From JBARRO01 sp049644265 (GTDB lineage: Bacteria > Bacteroidota > Ignavibacteria > UBA10030), in the NCBI GenBank assembly GCA_049644265.1, contig JBARRO010000139.1, positions 5,993-69,992 of the forward strand: a stretch of 64,000 nucleotides of DNA, given 5' to 3'. Shown here in pieces: positions 16,952 through 25,644 of this stretch (its first letter is position 1; each line of letters opens with the position of its first letter). Position numbers and translations under genes: made by a program. The notes beneath the pieces are model-generated. The model worked only from the letters and a program-made list of their open reading frames with translations, was not told the origin of the DNA and did not search any database.

Positions 16952-18508
16952 CTATTTTATCTTCTCAGCAATGGACTTCGCTTGAAGGAAGAGCAACAGG
17001 TAGTCATGTCCGCCGGCTTTCGAATCCGTTCCCGACATATTGAATCCGCCGAACGGATGAACTCCTACAAGAGCTCCGGTAATTTTGCGATTCACATAAA
17101 AATTCCCCACATGAAAGGACTTCTTCGCCTTCTCGATCTTCTTTCGATTCCTTGTCCAAACACCGCCCGTGAGACCGAATTCCGTGTTGTTCGCTATCTC
17201 CAACGCCTGGTCGAAGTTCTTCGCTTTGATGACGGCCAGGACTGGTCCGAAAATTTCCTCCTGGGAAATTGTCGCTTTCGCATCAACGTCAGCAATGACG
17301 GTCGGCTTGATGAAGTACCCGTCTTCGTTCAGACTCATTCCGCCGGCGATCAGGCGGCCGCCTTCCTGCTGCCCCTTTTCGATATACTGGAGGATTTTCT
17401 CCTGGGCGCCTTTGTTGATCACCGGACCGATGTAGTTCGACTGCTTTTCAGAATTTCCGACCACAAGTTTGCTGGTTTTCTCTTTCAGGAGGTCGACGAA
17501 TTTGTCGTACACCTTTTCGACAACAATCGCCCGTGATGCAGCGGAACACTTTTGACCCTGGAAACCGAAAGCCGACACAACCGTCGCCTGAGCGGCGGCT
17601 TCAAGGTCGGTGTCATCGTCGACGACGATGGAGTCCTTTCCTCCCATCTCCACAACGACCCGCTTGAGCCATTTTTGTCCGGGCTGGACCTTTGCTGCAA
17701 GCTCGTTGATATGAATTCCAACTTCCTTGGATCCCGTGAATGAAATGAACCGGGTCAGTGGATGGGCGACCATCGTGTCACCGACGGACCCGCCGGGTCC
17801 CGTGATAAAATTAATCACTCCTGCGGGCAATCCCACTTCGCGCATCAGGTTGAAGTAGTACCACCCTGTCAGGGGCGAATCGCTGGAGGGCTTGAGAGCA
17901 ACGGTATTTCCCGTGACAACGGCGGCTGAGGCCATCCCCGTGAGGATGGCGAGTGCGAAGTTCCAGGGAGGAACCACAACACCGGCGCCAAGGGGGATGT
18001 ACACCAGCTCGTTCTTTTCCTGCGGGTGCTTGACCACGGGCTGGGGTCCGGCAAACCGGAGCATCTCGCGAGCGTAGAACTCCATGAAATCGATCGCCTC
18101 AGCGGTATCGGCATCGGCTTCGGGCCACGTTTTGCCGACTTCGTAGACCATGACGGCGCTGAACTCGTGCTTTCTTTTACGCATCAACTTCGCGGCTTTG
18201 ACGAGATATTCGACCCGCTTTTTCGGGTCGACCAGCTTCCATTGTTCGAATTTCGCCGCAGTAGTTTCCACGGCTCTTTTTGCCAGTGCCTCATCGGCTT
18301 TCTGAAACACGCCGACCACTTGTGAGGGTTTGGAAGGATTATAGGAATAGAGCTTATTCTCAGTGCGGATTTCTTCGCCGCCGATAACGATGGGGTATTC
18401 TTTACCGAAGTTCGCCTTCACTTTGGCCAGCGCCTTTTCCATTGCACTCCGGTTTGCCGGCTTTGTGAAATCGGTCAACGGTTCATTCTTGAATTTCGGG
18501 AGAGCCAT
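16952..18508 (-). CDS. L-glutamate gamma-semialdehyde (1-pyrroline-5-carboxylate) dehydrogenase
   Basis: NAD-dependent oxidation of glutamate semialdehyde to glutamate, the second step of proline catabolism. It is an aldehyde-dehydrogenase fold protein of 518 residues in the RocA/PruA subfamily. Visible marks are PLGAGVVVPPWNFALAILTGM, FTGSKEVGIHI, the general base Glu in VVVEMGGKDSIV (about 286), the nucleophile Cys in GFQGQKCSAASR (residue 321), and EEIFGPVLAV. The C-terminus HPFGGFNMSGTDSKAGGHDYL is characteristic of P5C dehydrogenases. It is not fused to proline dehydrogenase, and no putA/prodh gene is adjacent. Confidence 0.93.
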   Translation of the reverse strand: MALPKFKNEPLTDFTKPANRSAMEKALAKVKANFGKEYPIVIGGEEIRTENKLYSYNPSKPSQVVGVFQKADEALAKRAVETTAAKFEQWKLVDPKKRVEYLVKAAKLMRKRKHEFSAVMVYEVGKTWPEADADTAEAIDFMEFYAREMLRFAGPQPVVKHPQEKNELVYIPLGAGVVVPPWNFALAILTGMASAAVVTGNTVALKPSSDSPLTGWYYFNLMREVGLPAGVINFITGPGGSVGDTMVAHPLTRFISFTGSKEVGIHINELAAKVQPGQKWLKRVVVEMGGKDSIVVDDDTDLEAAAQATVVSAFGFQGQKCSAASRAIVVEKVYDKFVDLLKEKTSKLVVGNSEKQSNYIGPVINKGAQEKILQYIEKGQQEGGRLIAGGMSLNEDGYFIKPTVIADVDAKATISQEEIFGPVLAVIKAKNFDQALEIANNTEFGLTGGVWTRNRKKIEKAKKSFHVGNFYVNRKITGALVGVHPFGGFNMSGTDSKAGGHDYLLLFLQAKSIAEKIK

Positions 18509-18569
18509 TACTTCAGTTCCTTTCTAAAGATTCTCTGATGCTGACGTACTGTTTAATGTAAGAAAATAT

Positions 18570-18640
18570 TCGAAGAGAGAGAAGGGACTCATCCCCCTTC
18601 TGATATCTCCCCCTTCTCTAACTCGAGTTAGAGAAGCGGG
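18570..18640. promoter_or_regulatory. Two hairpins, including a 24-bp perfect palindrome
   Basis: In the 150-bp gap between the GH3 fusion gene (ends 18659) and the P5C dehydrogenase start (18508) there is a perfect 24-bp palindrome at 18613-18636, centred on CTCGAG. An adjacent imperfect hairpin (AGAAGGG ... CCCCTTCT) lies at about 18578-18602. They could end the GH3 transcript or serve as an operator for the dehydrogenase gene; the sequence does not decide between these. Confidence 0.5.
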
Positions 18641-18658
18641 AATAGAGTCGTTTCCGCG

Positions 18659-21538
18659 TTAGGGTGTTGAGTCCCGACCCTTATCGCTGACGTTCCCTTC
18701 ATCTTTCAATGCATGTAGAATCGCATCGTGAATTCTGGGGCGAGCGCGTGCTATTCTGCCGAAGTTGCGACTCGGATAAACACGATTCGTGAGGAGGACA
18801 ATAATCACGTTCTTTTCCGGGTCCGCGACGACAGAAGTTCCTGTGAATCCCGTATGAAGAAACGTCTTCATCGACGTGAGCGTTCCGGAGAACGATCGCC
18901 CGGAAGTCTTCGTATCCCATCCAATTGCCCTGCTGTCCTTTTCCGACTGACGCTCGATGAACCTGGAAATAGTCTCTTTGCTGATGTAGCGCTTTCCTCC
19001 GTAGGTGCCGCCGTTGAGAAGCATTTGCATGAAGATCGCAAGGTCCGAGGTTGTCGAAAACAGACCCGCATGGCCCGACACTCCTCCGAGCGTCGCCGCA
19101 TTCTCGTCATGCACGCGGCCACGCACAGCCACTCCCGTGTGGCGCCAATACGTATCAACCTCCGTCGGGGCGATTCGGTCGATGAGGCGCTGCGGAGGAT
19201 TGTACGTCGTGCTCCTCATCCCGAGCGGCTTGAAGAACAAAGAGTCCACGTACTTGTCCAGTCCGACGCCGGTGATTCTTTCTATCACCTTTCCTGTCGT
19301 AATTAATCCGAGGTCACTATACAAGGTCGAATCACCTGTTTTGTAGATCAGTCCTGTGGCAAAGACCGAGTCGACAACGCACTGGGAATCCTGACAGAAA
19401 TCGTAGAATCGCCTCCATGCCGGCAGTCCGCTGTTGTGAACCATCAGGTTGTAGAGCGTGATGTTCTCTTTTCCGTTTTGTCCAAACCGCGGGAGATACT
19501 GCACAACCCGGTCTTCCAGTCTCAACTTCCCTTCGTCTACAAGCCTCATTACTGCGCTTGTTGTTGCGATGACTTTTGTGACTGACGCGAGGTCGTAGAT
19601 GGTGTTGACGTCAACACGCTTTGAATAGAGCCCGTACTCGTAGCCGCCGAATGCTTTGTTGTAGACTATGACCCCATTCCTCGCGGCGAGGAGGACACCG
19701 CCCGGGAAGGCCGAATCTTGTATCGATGATTCTACGACATCGTCAACCTTTTGAAGTTCGGCTCTGTCGAATCCAACTTCCTCCGGCGCTCCAGTTCTCA
19801 TCGTTGTTTTTGGATACTCAATGCCGTCGCCGAAATTGTAGACTCCCGGTACGGTGATCGGCAGTTTCCCCACCGCAGGAGATTCTGCAAACAGCACTTC
19901 CGCGGCGGCCTGCTCCATGACGTCCGCATCGGAGTACGTGCACACATACGCGTCGACCTGCGGAAACTCCATGACTACGTATGGATTTCCGAACGAGACA
20001 GCAACGACAGGTTTTTTCAAAGCGAGGAGATTCTGCATCAACGCCGCCAGCTTGGGATCGACGAACCCGGTCATTTCACCGGAGCGGGTGTAGAGATGAA
20101 GCTGACAAAGCAGGATATCGGCGGTCTTTGCTTTCACGAGGAGCGAATCGTACTCCATCCGGTTGCTTCGGGGATCAATCGTCGCACGGCCAACCCTCCC
20201 ACGCCGGGCCTGAAGAAGCCGATGGAACCCGTCGCCGGCAGAGGGATCCTCCGTGTCGGAAATAATGACGTCGAGGATTTTCGTCGTGTCCGTCTTCGGA
20301 AGAGGCAGAATGCCGCTCTTGTTTCCCAGGACCGTCACCGCTTTGCGCGCGATTTCCGTCGCGAGCAACTGATGCGGCCGCGTGCCAACCTGCTCGTAGA
20401 TTTTGGCAACATCAACGTATCGATTAGCATCCAAACCCATTCGCTGTTTGATCTTCAGCAGTTTCCGGACCGAACCGTTGATCCGCTCTTCAGTTATTTC
20501 TCCGTTCTTCACTGCAGCGACGATGGCATCGACGGCGAGGTCGGGGTCTACAGGCATGAGAACCAGGTCGACTCCGGCCTTGATAGCGAGGACCGCCGCC
20601 TCGCCCGGCGCATATTTTTTCGCCACACCGGCCATTTGCATGGCATCAGTGACCACAAGTCCGTCGAACTTCAATTCGTCTTTGAGGAGCTTCGTCGTGA
20701 TGTTCGGCGAGACCGTTGCTGGAACGCCTGGAACTGAATCGTAGACGGGAACTGCGAGATGACCGATCATCACGGAGAGAGCTCCCGCGTTGAATGACTG
20801 GACGTATGGGGGAAGGTCACGTTTCTCCAACACGTCTTTGCCAAAGTTCAGAATGGAAAGACCAAGATGAGTGTCAACGTCCGTGTCCCCGTGTCCGGGG
20901 AAATGCTTCACGGTGGCGATCATGCCGCCGTCCTGGGTCCCTTTCACGAATGCGGCTCCCATTTCGGAAACCAGTTTCACCTCATCGCCAAACGCCCGAG
21001 TGTTGATGACGGGATTCTTCGGGTTGACGTTCACGTCGATATCGGGTGCGTAGTTCTGATGAACTCCGAGCGCTCGTCCCTCGATTGCCGTGACCTTGCC
21101 GACTTCGTAGGCATAGCCAGGATTTCTCGTCGCTCCGATCGCCATCGCCCGCGGAAACGTCGTCGAGCCATGGACGCGCATCCCGACACCGTATTCAAAA
21201 TCTCCTGCAATGAGCAGCGGAACATCGGCGTGTTCCTGGAGCTTGTTGATTTGCACGGCGTATTCGTACACATCTCCGATAGAGAAGATGAATCCTCCGA
21301 GTTTCCTCTCCTGAGTGAGGCGTTCAAGCTCTTGCCACCGGTCCGAGTCCTTCGGATAGTATTTCCCGAGCGTCCAGACAAAAACCAGCTGGGAGACTTT
21401 TTGTTCAAGCGGAAGACGCTGAAGGGTTGATTCAACCCAGTCGGGACCCACTGAGACGGTGGTTTGTGGGGGTATGGATGTGGAACAGCCGAGTCCAAGG
21501 AGGATAACGAAAACGAAAATTGTGAGTGATTTGGTCAT
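18659..21538 (-). CDS. Lipoprotein fusing NagZ-type GH3 beta-N-acetylglucosaminidase with a class C beta-lactamase-like serine hydrolase
   Basis: The N-terminus (MTKSLTIFVFVILLGLGCSTS) is a lipoprotein signal with Cys18 as the lipidated residue. Residues about 35-370 are a GH3 barrel with NagZ marks: the loop KHFPGHGDTDVDTH (211-224), carrying the Asp-His pair used as acid/base in NagZ, and the nucleophile Asp in VVTDAMQM (298). A second alpha/beta domain follows. From about 600 to 945 comes a beta-lactamase/DD-peptidase-like domain with SVTK (about 651-654), YSD as the YxN equivalent, and HTGFTG as the KTG equivalent. GH3-NagZ removes GlcNAc from muropeptides. The serine hydrolase could cleave peptide or ester bonds; its substrate is unknown. 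Such fusions occur in Bacteroidota. It lies downstream of the AmpG-like permease, fitting extracytoplasmic wall-fragment processing. Confidence 0.9.
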   Translation of the reverse strand: MTKSLTIFVFVILLGLGCSTSIPPQTTVSVGPDWVESTLQRLPLEQKVSQLVFVWTLGKYYPKDSDRWQELERLTQERKLGGFIFSIGDVYEYAVQINKLQEHADVPLLIAGDFEYGVGMRVHGSTTFPRAMAIGATRNPGYAYEVGKVTAIEGRALGVHQNYAPDIDVNVNPKNPVINTRAFGDEVKLVSEMGAAFVKGTQDGGMIATVKHFPGHGDTDVDTHLGLSILNFGKDVLEKRDLPPYVQSFNAGALSVMIGHLAVPVYDSVPGVPATVSPNITTKLLKDELKFDGLVVTDAMQMAGVAKKYAPGEAAVLAIKAGVDLVLMPVDPDLAVDAIVAAVKNGEITEERINGSVRKLLKIKQRMGLDANRYVDVAKIYEQVGTRPHQLLATEIARKAVTVLGNKSGILPLPKTDTTKILDVIISDTEDPSAGDGFHRLLQARRGRVGRATIDPRSNRMEYDSLLVKAKTADILLCQLHLYTRSGEMTGFVDPKLAALMQNLLALKKPVVAVSFGNPYVVMEFPQVDAYVCTYSDADVMEQAAAEVLFAESPAVGKLPITVPGVYNFGDGIEYPKTTMRTGAPEEVGFDRAELQKVDDVVESSIQDSAFPGGVLLAARNGVIVYNKAFGGYEYGLYSKRVDVNTIYDLASVTKVIATTSAVMRLVDEGKLRLEDRVVQYLPRFGQNGKENITLYNLMVHNSGLPAWRRFYDFCQDSQCVVDSVFATGLIYKTGDSTLYSDLGLITTGKVIERITGVGLDKYVDSLFFKPLGMRSTTYNPPQRLIDRIAPTEVDTYWRHTGVAVRGRVHDENAATLGGVSGHAGLFSTTSDLAIFMQMLLNGGTYGGKRYISKETISRFIERQSEKDSRAIGWDTKTSGRSFSGTLTSMKTFLHTGFTGTSVVADPEKNVIIVLLTNRVYPSRNFGRIARARPRIHDAILHALKDEGNVSDKGRDSTP

Positions 21539-21606
21539 GAGATGTGGAGGGCGATAAGTTGAGAGATCAGTGTTCAGTTTACCCGCCGGGTGACTTATCT
21601 GGAATT

Positions 21607-21648
21607 TCTGTCGTCTGCAATCTGTAATCTGTCGTCTGCACTCTGTTC
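21607..21648. repeat. 7-bp word repeat, TCTGTCG family
   Basis: Six imperfect 7-base units (TCTGTCG, TCTGCAA, TCTGTAA, TCTGTCG, TCTGCAC, TCTGTTC) fill the gap between the AmpG-like gene and the GH3 fusion gene and run up to the permease stop codon. Confidence 0.75.
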
Positions 21649-22927
21649 ACGCTTTCTTTTTTCCGAATTCCGGGTCGATTTTCACGAGCGCTGCCACGAG
21701 GAAGCCGGGGATCGTGGAAGCCATGACCCAGAGGAAGAAATTCTTGTAGCCGATGGCATCCTGGATTGCTCCGCTGAACATTCCGGGGAGCATCATCCCG
21801 AGGGCCATGAATCCCGTGCAGATGGCATAGTGCGCGGTTTTATAGCGCCCTTCGGAAACCAGGATCATGAACATCATGTATGCAGTAAATCCGAATCCGT
21901 ATCCGAATTGCTCCACGGCTACGGCCGCGTTAATAAACAACAGGTTCGTCGGCTGCACATGAGAAAGGTAGACGAACATTGCATCGGGAAGATGTATGGA
22001 CAGGACCATGATCCAGAGCCAGAACTTGAGCCCCTTCTTCGCGATCACAAAGCCGCCGAGCAATCCGCCGAGCGTCAGAGCAATGATGCCGACCGTGCCG
22101 TAGACAATTCCGACTTCGCTTGTGGTGAGGCCGAGCCCGCCTTTGTCCCGTGCGTCGAGGAGAAACGGCGATACGAGTTTGACCAGCTGAGCTTCGGCAA
22201 ACCGATACAGGAGAAGAAAGGCAAGAATAGTAATGATCTCCTTGCGCTTGAAGAACACAACGAACACTTCGAGGAATTTTGTGACAACTCCTGAGGATCC
22301 TTCACCAGGGTTTGAAACGTCGGATACGGGATACGGGAGGAGGAATTTGTGATAGATGAAGAACAGCAGGAAGAGGCCGGCGAGCAATCCGAAGGCAATC
22401 GACCAGGCAACCGTAATGCTTCCGCTGGTCGTTTCGATCGATCCCGCGAGAACCACGAGGGCGCCCTGAGCCGTGATCATCGCTATTCGATAGAAAGTGC
22501 TGCGTACTCCGACGAACGCCGCCTGCTGATGCTCCGGAAGAGCAAGCATGTAGAAGCCATCTGCAGCGATATCGTGCGTCGCAGAGCTGAACGCCATGAG
22601 CCAGAATACCGCAAGCGTGTATTGGAAGAACGACGGCAGTGGAATCGTCAGCGCGACCCCAGCGAGTCCTGCTCCGATGAGTAGCTGCATCGTAATGATC
22701 CAGAATCGCTTGGTCTTGAGAATGTCGACCACAGGGCTCCACAGCGGCTTGATGACCCACGGGAGGTAGAGCCAGCTTGTATACAGGGCGATGTCGGTGT
22801 TCGAGATCCCCATACGTTTGTACATGATGACGGAAACCGTCATCACAACGACGTACGGAAGGCCCTCGGCAAAGTAAAGAGTCGGGACCCAAGCCCAGGG
22901 ATTGCGGGATGCGGGAGTAGAGGCCAT
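21647..22927 (-). CDS. AmpG-like muropeptide permease (MFS)
   Basis: A 426-residue, twelve-helix major facilitator protein of the inner membrane. AmpG imports GlcNAc-anhydroMurNAc(-peptides) for recycling. The sequence resembles AmpG-type proteins in WVPTLYFAEGLPYVVVMTVSVIMYKRMG at the start, SWLYLPWVIKPLWSPVVD in the second helix loop, and ATHDIAADGFYMLALPEHQQA in the middle; the last is a signature of this group. The neighbours (GH3-serine hydrolase lipoprotein downstream, SpoIID protein upstream, sugar kinase further up) agree with wall-fragment import. Transport specificity is inferred from family and context. Confidence 0.83.
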   Translation of the reverse strand: MASTPASRNPWAWVPTLYFAEGLPYVVVMTVSVIMYKRMGISNTDIALYTSWLYLPWVIKPLWSPVVDILKTKRFWIITMQLLIGAGLAGVALTIPLPSFFQYTLAVFWLMAFSSATHDIAADGFYMLALPEHQQAAFVGVRSTFYRIAMITAQGALVVLAGSIETTSGSITVAWSIAFGLLAGLFLLFFIYHKFLLPYPVSDVSNPGEGSSGVVTKFLEVFVVFFKRKEIITILAFLLLYRFAEAQLVKLVSPFLLDARDKGGLGLTTSEVGIVYGTVGIIALTLGGLLGGFVIAKKGLKFWLWIMVLSIHLPDAMFVYLSHVQPTNLLFINAAVAVEQFGYGFGFTAYMMFMILVSEGRYKTAHYAICTGFMALGMMLPGMFSGAIQDAIGYKNFFLWVMASTIPGFLVAALVKIDPEFGKKKA

Positions 22928-23242
22928 GAGAGTGATAAGGTTTAATAAGGAGTATTCAGTTCGTTGGATATTGGGTGTTGGTTATTGAGTGTTGGACATT
23001 GAAAAAGATTCAATTTCCAATAACGAATGTTTGGGAGTTGGGCATTGAAAAAAGACTCAACATCCAATAGCATCGTCCGATGTCCAATTACCAAGGAGTA
23101 AGACCTTGAGAGTTGATCATTGGGAGTTGGAAATTGAAAGCTGAAAGATTCAAATTCCAATACCCAACAATCAACATCCAACGTTCAAGGGAACACACCT
23201 TGGACATTGGAAATTGGCTATTGGAGATTGGACATTGAATCT
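22928..23242. repeat. Gene-free stretch filled with TTGGAAATTG-type words in inverted pairs
   Basis: No coding potential. The 315 bases consist of alternating units TTGGACATTGAA / TTCAATTTCCAA and similar, on both strands. At least two pairs form near-perfect 12-bp stems with 5-10 base loops: one around 22989-23020 and one around 23128-23160. The same family recurs at 33140-33180 and 59115-59215. It lies inside what otherwise looks like one co-directional cluster. Confidence 0.75.
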
Positions 23243-24571
23243 TCAATACAGTTTCTGAAGTTCCGCCCCACGAAAATAGTGTTTCACAATTTCTTCCGCG
23301 CCGAATCCTTTGGCAGCCATCACGGCAGCGCCGATCTGGCAAAGTCCGACTCCGTGTCCCCAACCACCGCCGCGGAGCGTGAATTGTGTTGGAGTTCCCT
23401 GCGAGTCCTTTTCCGTCTCCACAATGAACGCGGAGCTGTACAGATGACTCTTCGAAAGCCACCGACGGATTTCCAGTTCTTTTCCTACAACAATCGTCTT
23501 TTTGGTCCCCTCAATCCTGAGCCGGAAGATTCTGCCCGACGGACCACGCTGCAACGGGACCAGGTTCAGGATGGTTCCAAAGTCAATGCCCGACTTCGAC
23601 TTGATAAGTTCTTCGAGCGCTTCGCGATTGTAGACCACCGTCCAACGGAAGAAATCCGTGGTTTCCTGGTCAAACGACGGCAGGACCTGTTTCAGAATCT
23701 TTCCGTCCGCGGTGTTGCAATACGCGTCGGGGGAAGAATGAAGCCACTCAGCTGCGCGGGATTCAGTGACAACGGGAGCGTAGTGATTTGCTGAATCGGA
23801 AACGGAGCTGAGATACGGGATGGACAACTCTTCCCAACAGCTTTCAAACAGCTCCGACAGCCCTCCGCAAGACTTGGAGAATCGCGCATCGCAAACCTGA
23901 TTATCGTGAATCAGAAACGTGCCCCGGGTTGCTTCCACGGCCTCGGCGGCGGCCTTCGAAATGATTTTCGTGAGGCCTTGGTAGCGCTGGCAATGGTCGT
24001 CCGCACAAACGTCGAACAGGGCATGATCCTCGCGGTCATACCAGCGAACAATTTCCTCTGCAGTCTGGCGCGATCTCTGCGAAGGGACGCCGACGTTCTT
24101 CTTTTCCCGTTCAAGCATCGCGACGAGCCAGCTTCGGGAGGTGATCGCGTGGGCCTTGAGCAAGTCAATCGGAGCTTCCGCGCTCATTTCCGATGAGATG
24201 ACACTCTTGAGGTATTCTTCAACACCGACCTCGTTGATGGCTGTAATGGTGCCATCCTCCCTGGCGAGCAGGCGAAGACTGCCGGGAAATGTCTGCGTCT
24301 CCCTCCGCTCCCAGTGAAATCCGACTCCAATCGTCACGTTCGCAAGCTTGAACGGCAGACCCTCGAGCGGTTTGCAGAGGAATTCCTTCTGCCGGATAAT
24401 TTCTTTCCCGGTTTTGTTCTTAAGAACCACTGCACCATGTTCGACGCTCGCGGTAAATTCCCCCTGGACTCCAAACACATTCCCTACAACAAATTTCCCG
24501 TCAAACGACCCTTCGACGCGAGGCTCGTGCTCGAACATTCCGACGGTGATAAGGGGCTCTTTGGAAACCAT
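23243..24571 (-). CDS. SpoIID/LytB domain protein, apparently cytoplasmic
   Basis: SpoIID is a lytic transglycosylase that cleaves glycan strands; LytB-type members are called amidase enhancers. The family core is clear: INEVGVEEYLKSVISSEMSAEAPIDLLKAHAITSRSWLV (about 111-149), with Glu128 at the position of the SpoIID catalytic Glu, then CGGLSELFE and the C-terminal GGGWGHGVGLCQIGAAVMA. A Cys/His-rich stretch (DVCADDHCQRYQG) lies near residue 187. The protein has no signal peptide: it starts MVSKEPLITVGMFE at the first ATG after an in-frame stop. An intracellular location would be unusual for a wall hydrolase but sensible for imported fragments. The upstream gap holds GAGTTTA words and no obvious Shine-Dalgarno. 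Confidence 0.85.
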   Translation of the reverse strand: MVSKEPLITVGMFEHEPRVEGSFDGKFVVGNVFGVQGEFTASVEHGAVVLKNKTGKEIIRQKEFLCKPLEGLPFKLANVTIGVGFHWERRETQTFPGSLRLLAREDGTITAINEVGVEEYLKSVISSEMSAEAPIDLLKAHAITSRSWLVAMLEREKKNVGVPSQRSRQTAEEIVRWYDREDHALFDVCADDHCQRYQGLTKIISKAAAEAVEATRGTFLIHDNQVCDARFSKSCGGLSELFESCWEELSIPYLSSVSDSANHYAPVVTESRAAEWLHSSPDAYCNTADGKILKQVLPSFDQETTDFFRWTVVYNREALEELIKSKSGIDFGTILNLVPLQRGPSGRIFRLRIEGTKKTIVVGKELEIRRWLSKSHLYSSAFIVETEKDSQGTPTQFTLRGGGWGHGVGLCQIGAAVMAAKGFGAEEIVKHYFRGAELQKLY

Positions 24572-24573
24572 TG

Positions 24574-24638
24574 GGAGTTTCTAGTTTCTAGTTTCTGGTT
24601 TCTGGTTTAGAGTTTAGAGTTTAGAGTTTCTAGTTTCT
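24574..24638. repeat. 7-bp word repeat, GAGTTTA/TAGTTTC family
   Basis: About eight units of 7 bases (GAGTTTC, TAGTTTC, TAGTTTC, TGGTTTC, then GAGTTTA three times, TAGTTTC) abut the SpoIID start codon and fill the gap to the DUF4922 gene. Same family as 16181-16220, 36240-36295, 48540-48590 and 55660-55725. Confidence 0.8.
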
Positions 24639-24672
24639 GCGCCGAGCCGAGGATCGCAGAGTTGCTGAATGC

Positions 24673-25644
24673 TCATTCAGCCCTTGCGATCTTCTGCATA
24701 TCGTCGTCCTCGATGGTTACCTCACGAAAGATCGCTTCGACCATCTTTGCGTCCAGACTTCGAAAATCCTTTTCGCGGGGAGTGACGATGAGTCCGCCGA
24801 TGTCGACAGCAGCCGGACTGATCAGGACCTGCTTATCACCCTTCTTGAAGTACACTTCGGGTCGGTGTTTTCGACGCGGGAATACAATGAGCCGCCACAA
24901 ACGGCCGGTGCAGGAACAAAGGACATTCATCATTGGCTCTTCAACCGTTCCAAAAGCGTGTTTCCACACCTTCAGAAGATTCAAGAACGAGTTTTCGAGT
25001 TCGGATTGGTCCTTCGACTCCAGCACAACGACTTGTCGGCCATAGTTTTGGAGCAAGAACTTCGAAACAGATCCCTTGTTTTTCAACAGAACCCGTCGCT
25101 TCGGATCCAGCGCTTCTTTTTCCACCGGTATTGCTCCGGAAGGACTCGCCTGAAAATGCATATGGTCTGGGGCGGAGGCCCCACATCGAGGCCCGTTGTA
25201 GAAAACTGTGAAGCCCGGACTCAGGTCTTTCGCCAGGTTCAAAAACGTGTGAACGAACGGCTCGAGCGACTGCGGTATATGCGCGAGATTGGAAATCGTA
25301 TAGTGTTGCCTGAAGATTGGAGCCGGATTGCAGAGGACGAGAAAATCCTCCCCGTACAATATCCCCTGCTGCTCTTTGGGCAGGTTTTCGACACACAGAA
25401 AGCAGGGCCGCGCTTCGATCGACTTCGCATCTACCTTTGCGCCGGTGCTGACAATCCTGCCAGGATTCCATTGGAGCCACGCCGAGAATCCCGTGCACTG
25501 AATTTCACGGATCTGGATCTTTTCCAAGGAAGCGTAGCCCGCGGCGAGCGTTTTCCACGATCGCTTCTGTTGCTCGAGCAACTGGAGCGATAGCGAACTC
25601 AGACTCGCACCACCACGACGAAATGTTTTGAAGAGCTTATCCAC
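24673..25644 (-). CDS. DUF4922 protein: GalT/ATP-adenylyltransferase-like (HIT superfamily) nucleotidyltransferase or phosphorylase
   Basis: A 323-residue cytoplasmic protein beginning at GTG (25644). Residues 161-165 are HMHFQ, preceded by NGPRCGASAPD. This matches the HxHxQ active site and Asn-Gly-x-x-x-Gly-Ala-Ser lead-in of galactose-1-phosphate uridylyltransferases, Ap4A phosphorylases and GDP-L-galactose phosphorylases, in which the second His becomes nucleotidylated. CFLC at 81-84 could be half of a metal site. I recognise the overall protein as DUF4922, whose function is not established. It lies between a GNAT gene and the SpoIID gene in a cluster with a sugar kinase, so a nucleotide-sugar step is a reasonable guess. 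Confidence 0.75.
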   Translation of the reverse strand: MDKLFKTFRRGGASLSSLSLQLLEQQKRSWKTLAAGYASLEKIQIREIQCTGFSAWLQWNPGRIVSTGAKVDAKSIEARPCFLCVENLPKEQQGILYGEDFLVLCNPAPIFRQHYTISNLAHIPQSLEPFVHTFLNLAKDLSPGFTVFYNGPRCGASAPDHMHFQASPSGAIPVEKEALDPKRRVLLKNKGSVSKFLLQNYGRQVVVLESKDQSELENSFLNLLKVWKHAFGTVEEPMMNVLCSCTGRLWRLIVFPRRKHRPEVYFKKGDKQVLISPAAVDIGGLIVTPREKDFRSLDAKMVEAIFREVTIEDDDMQKIARAE

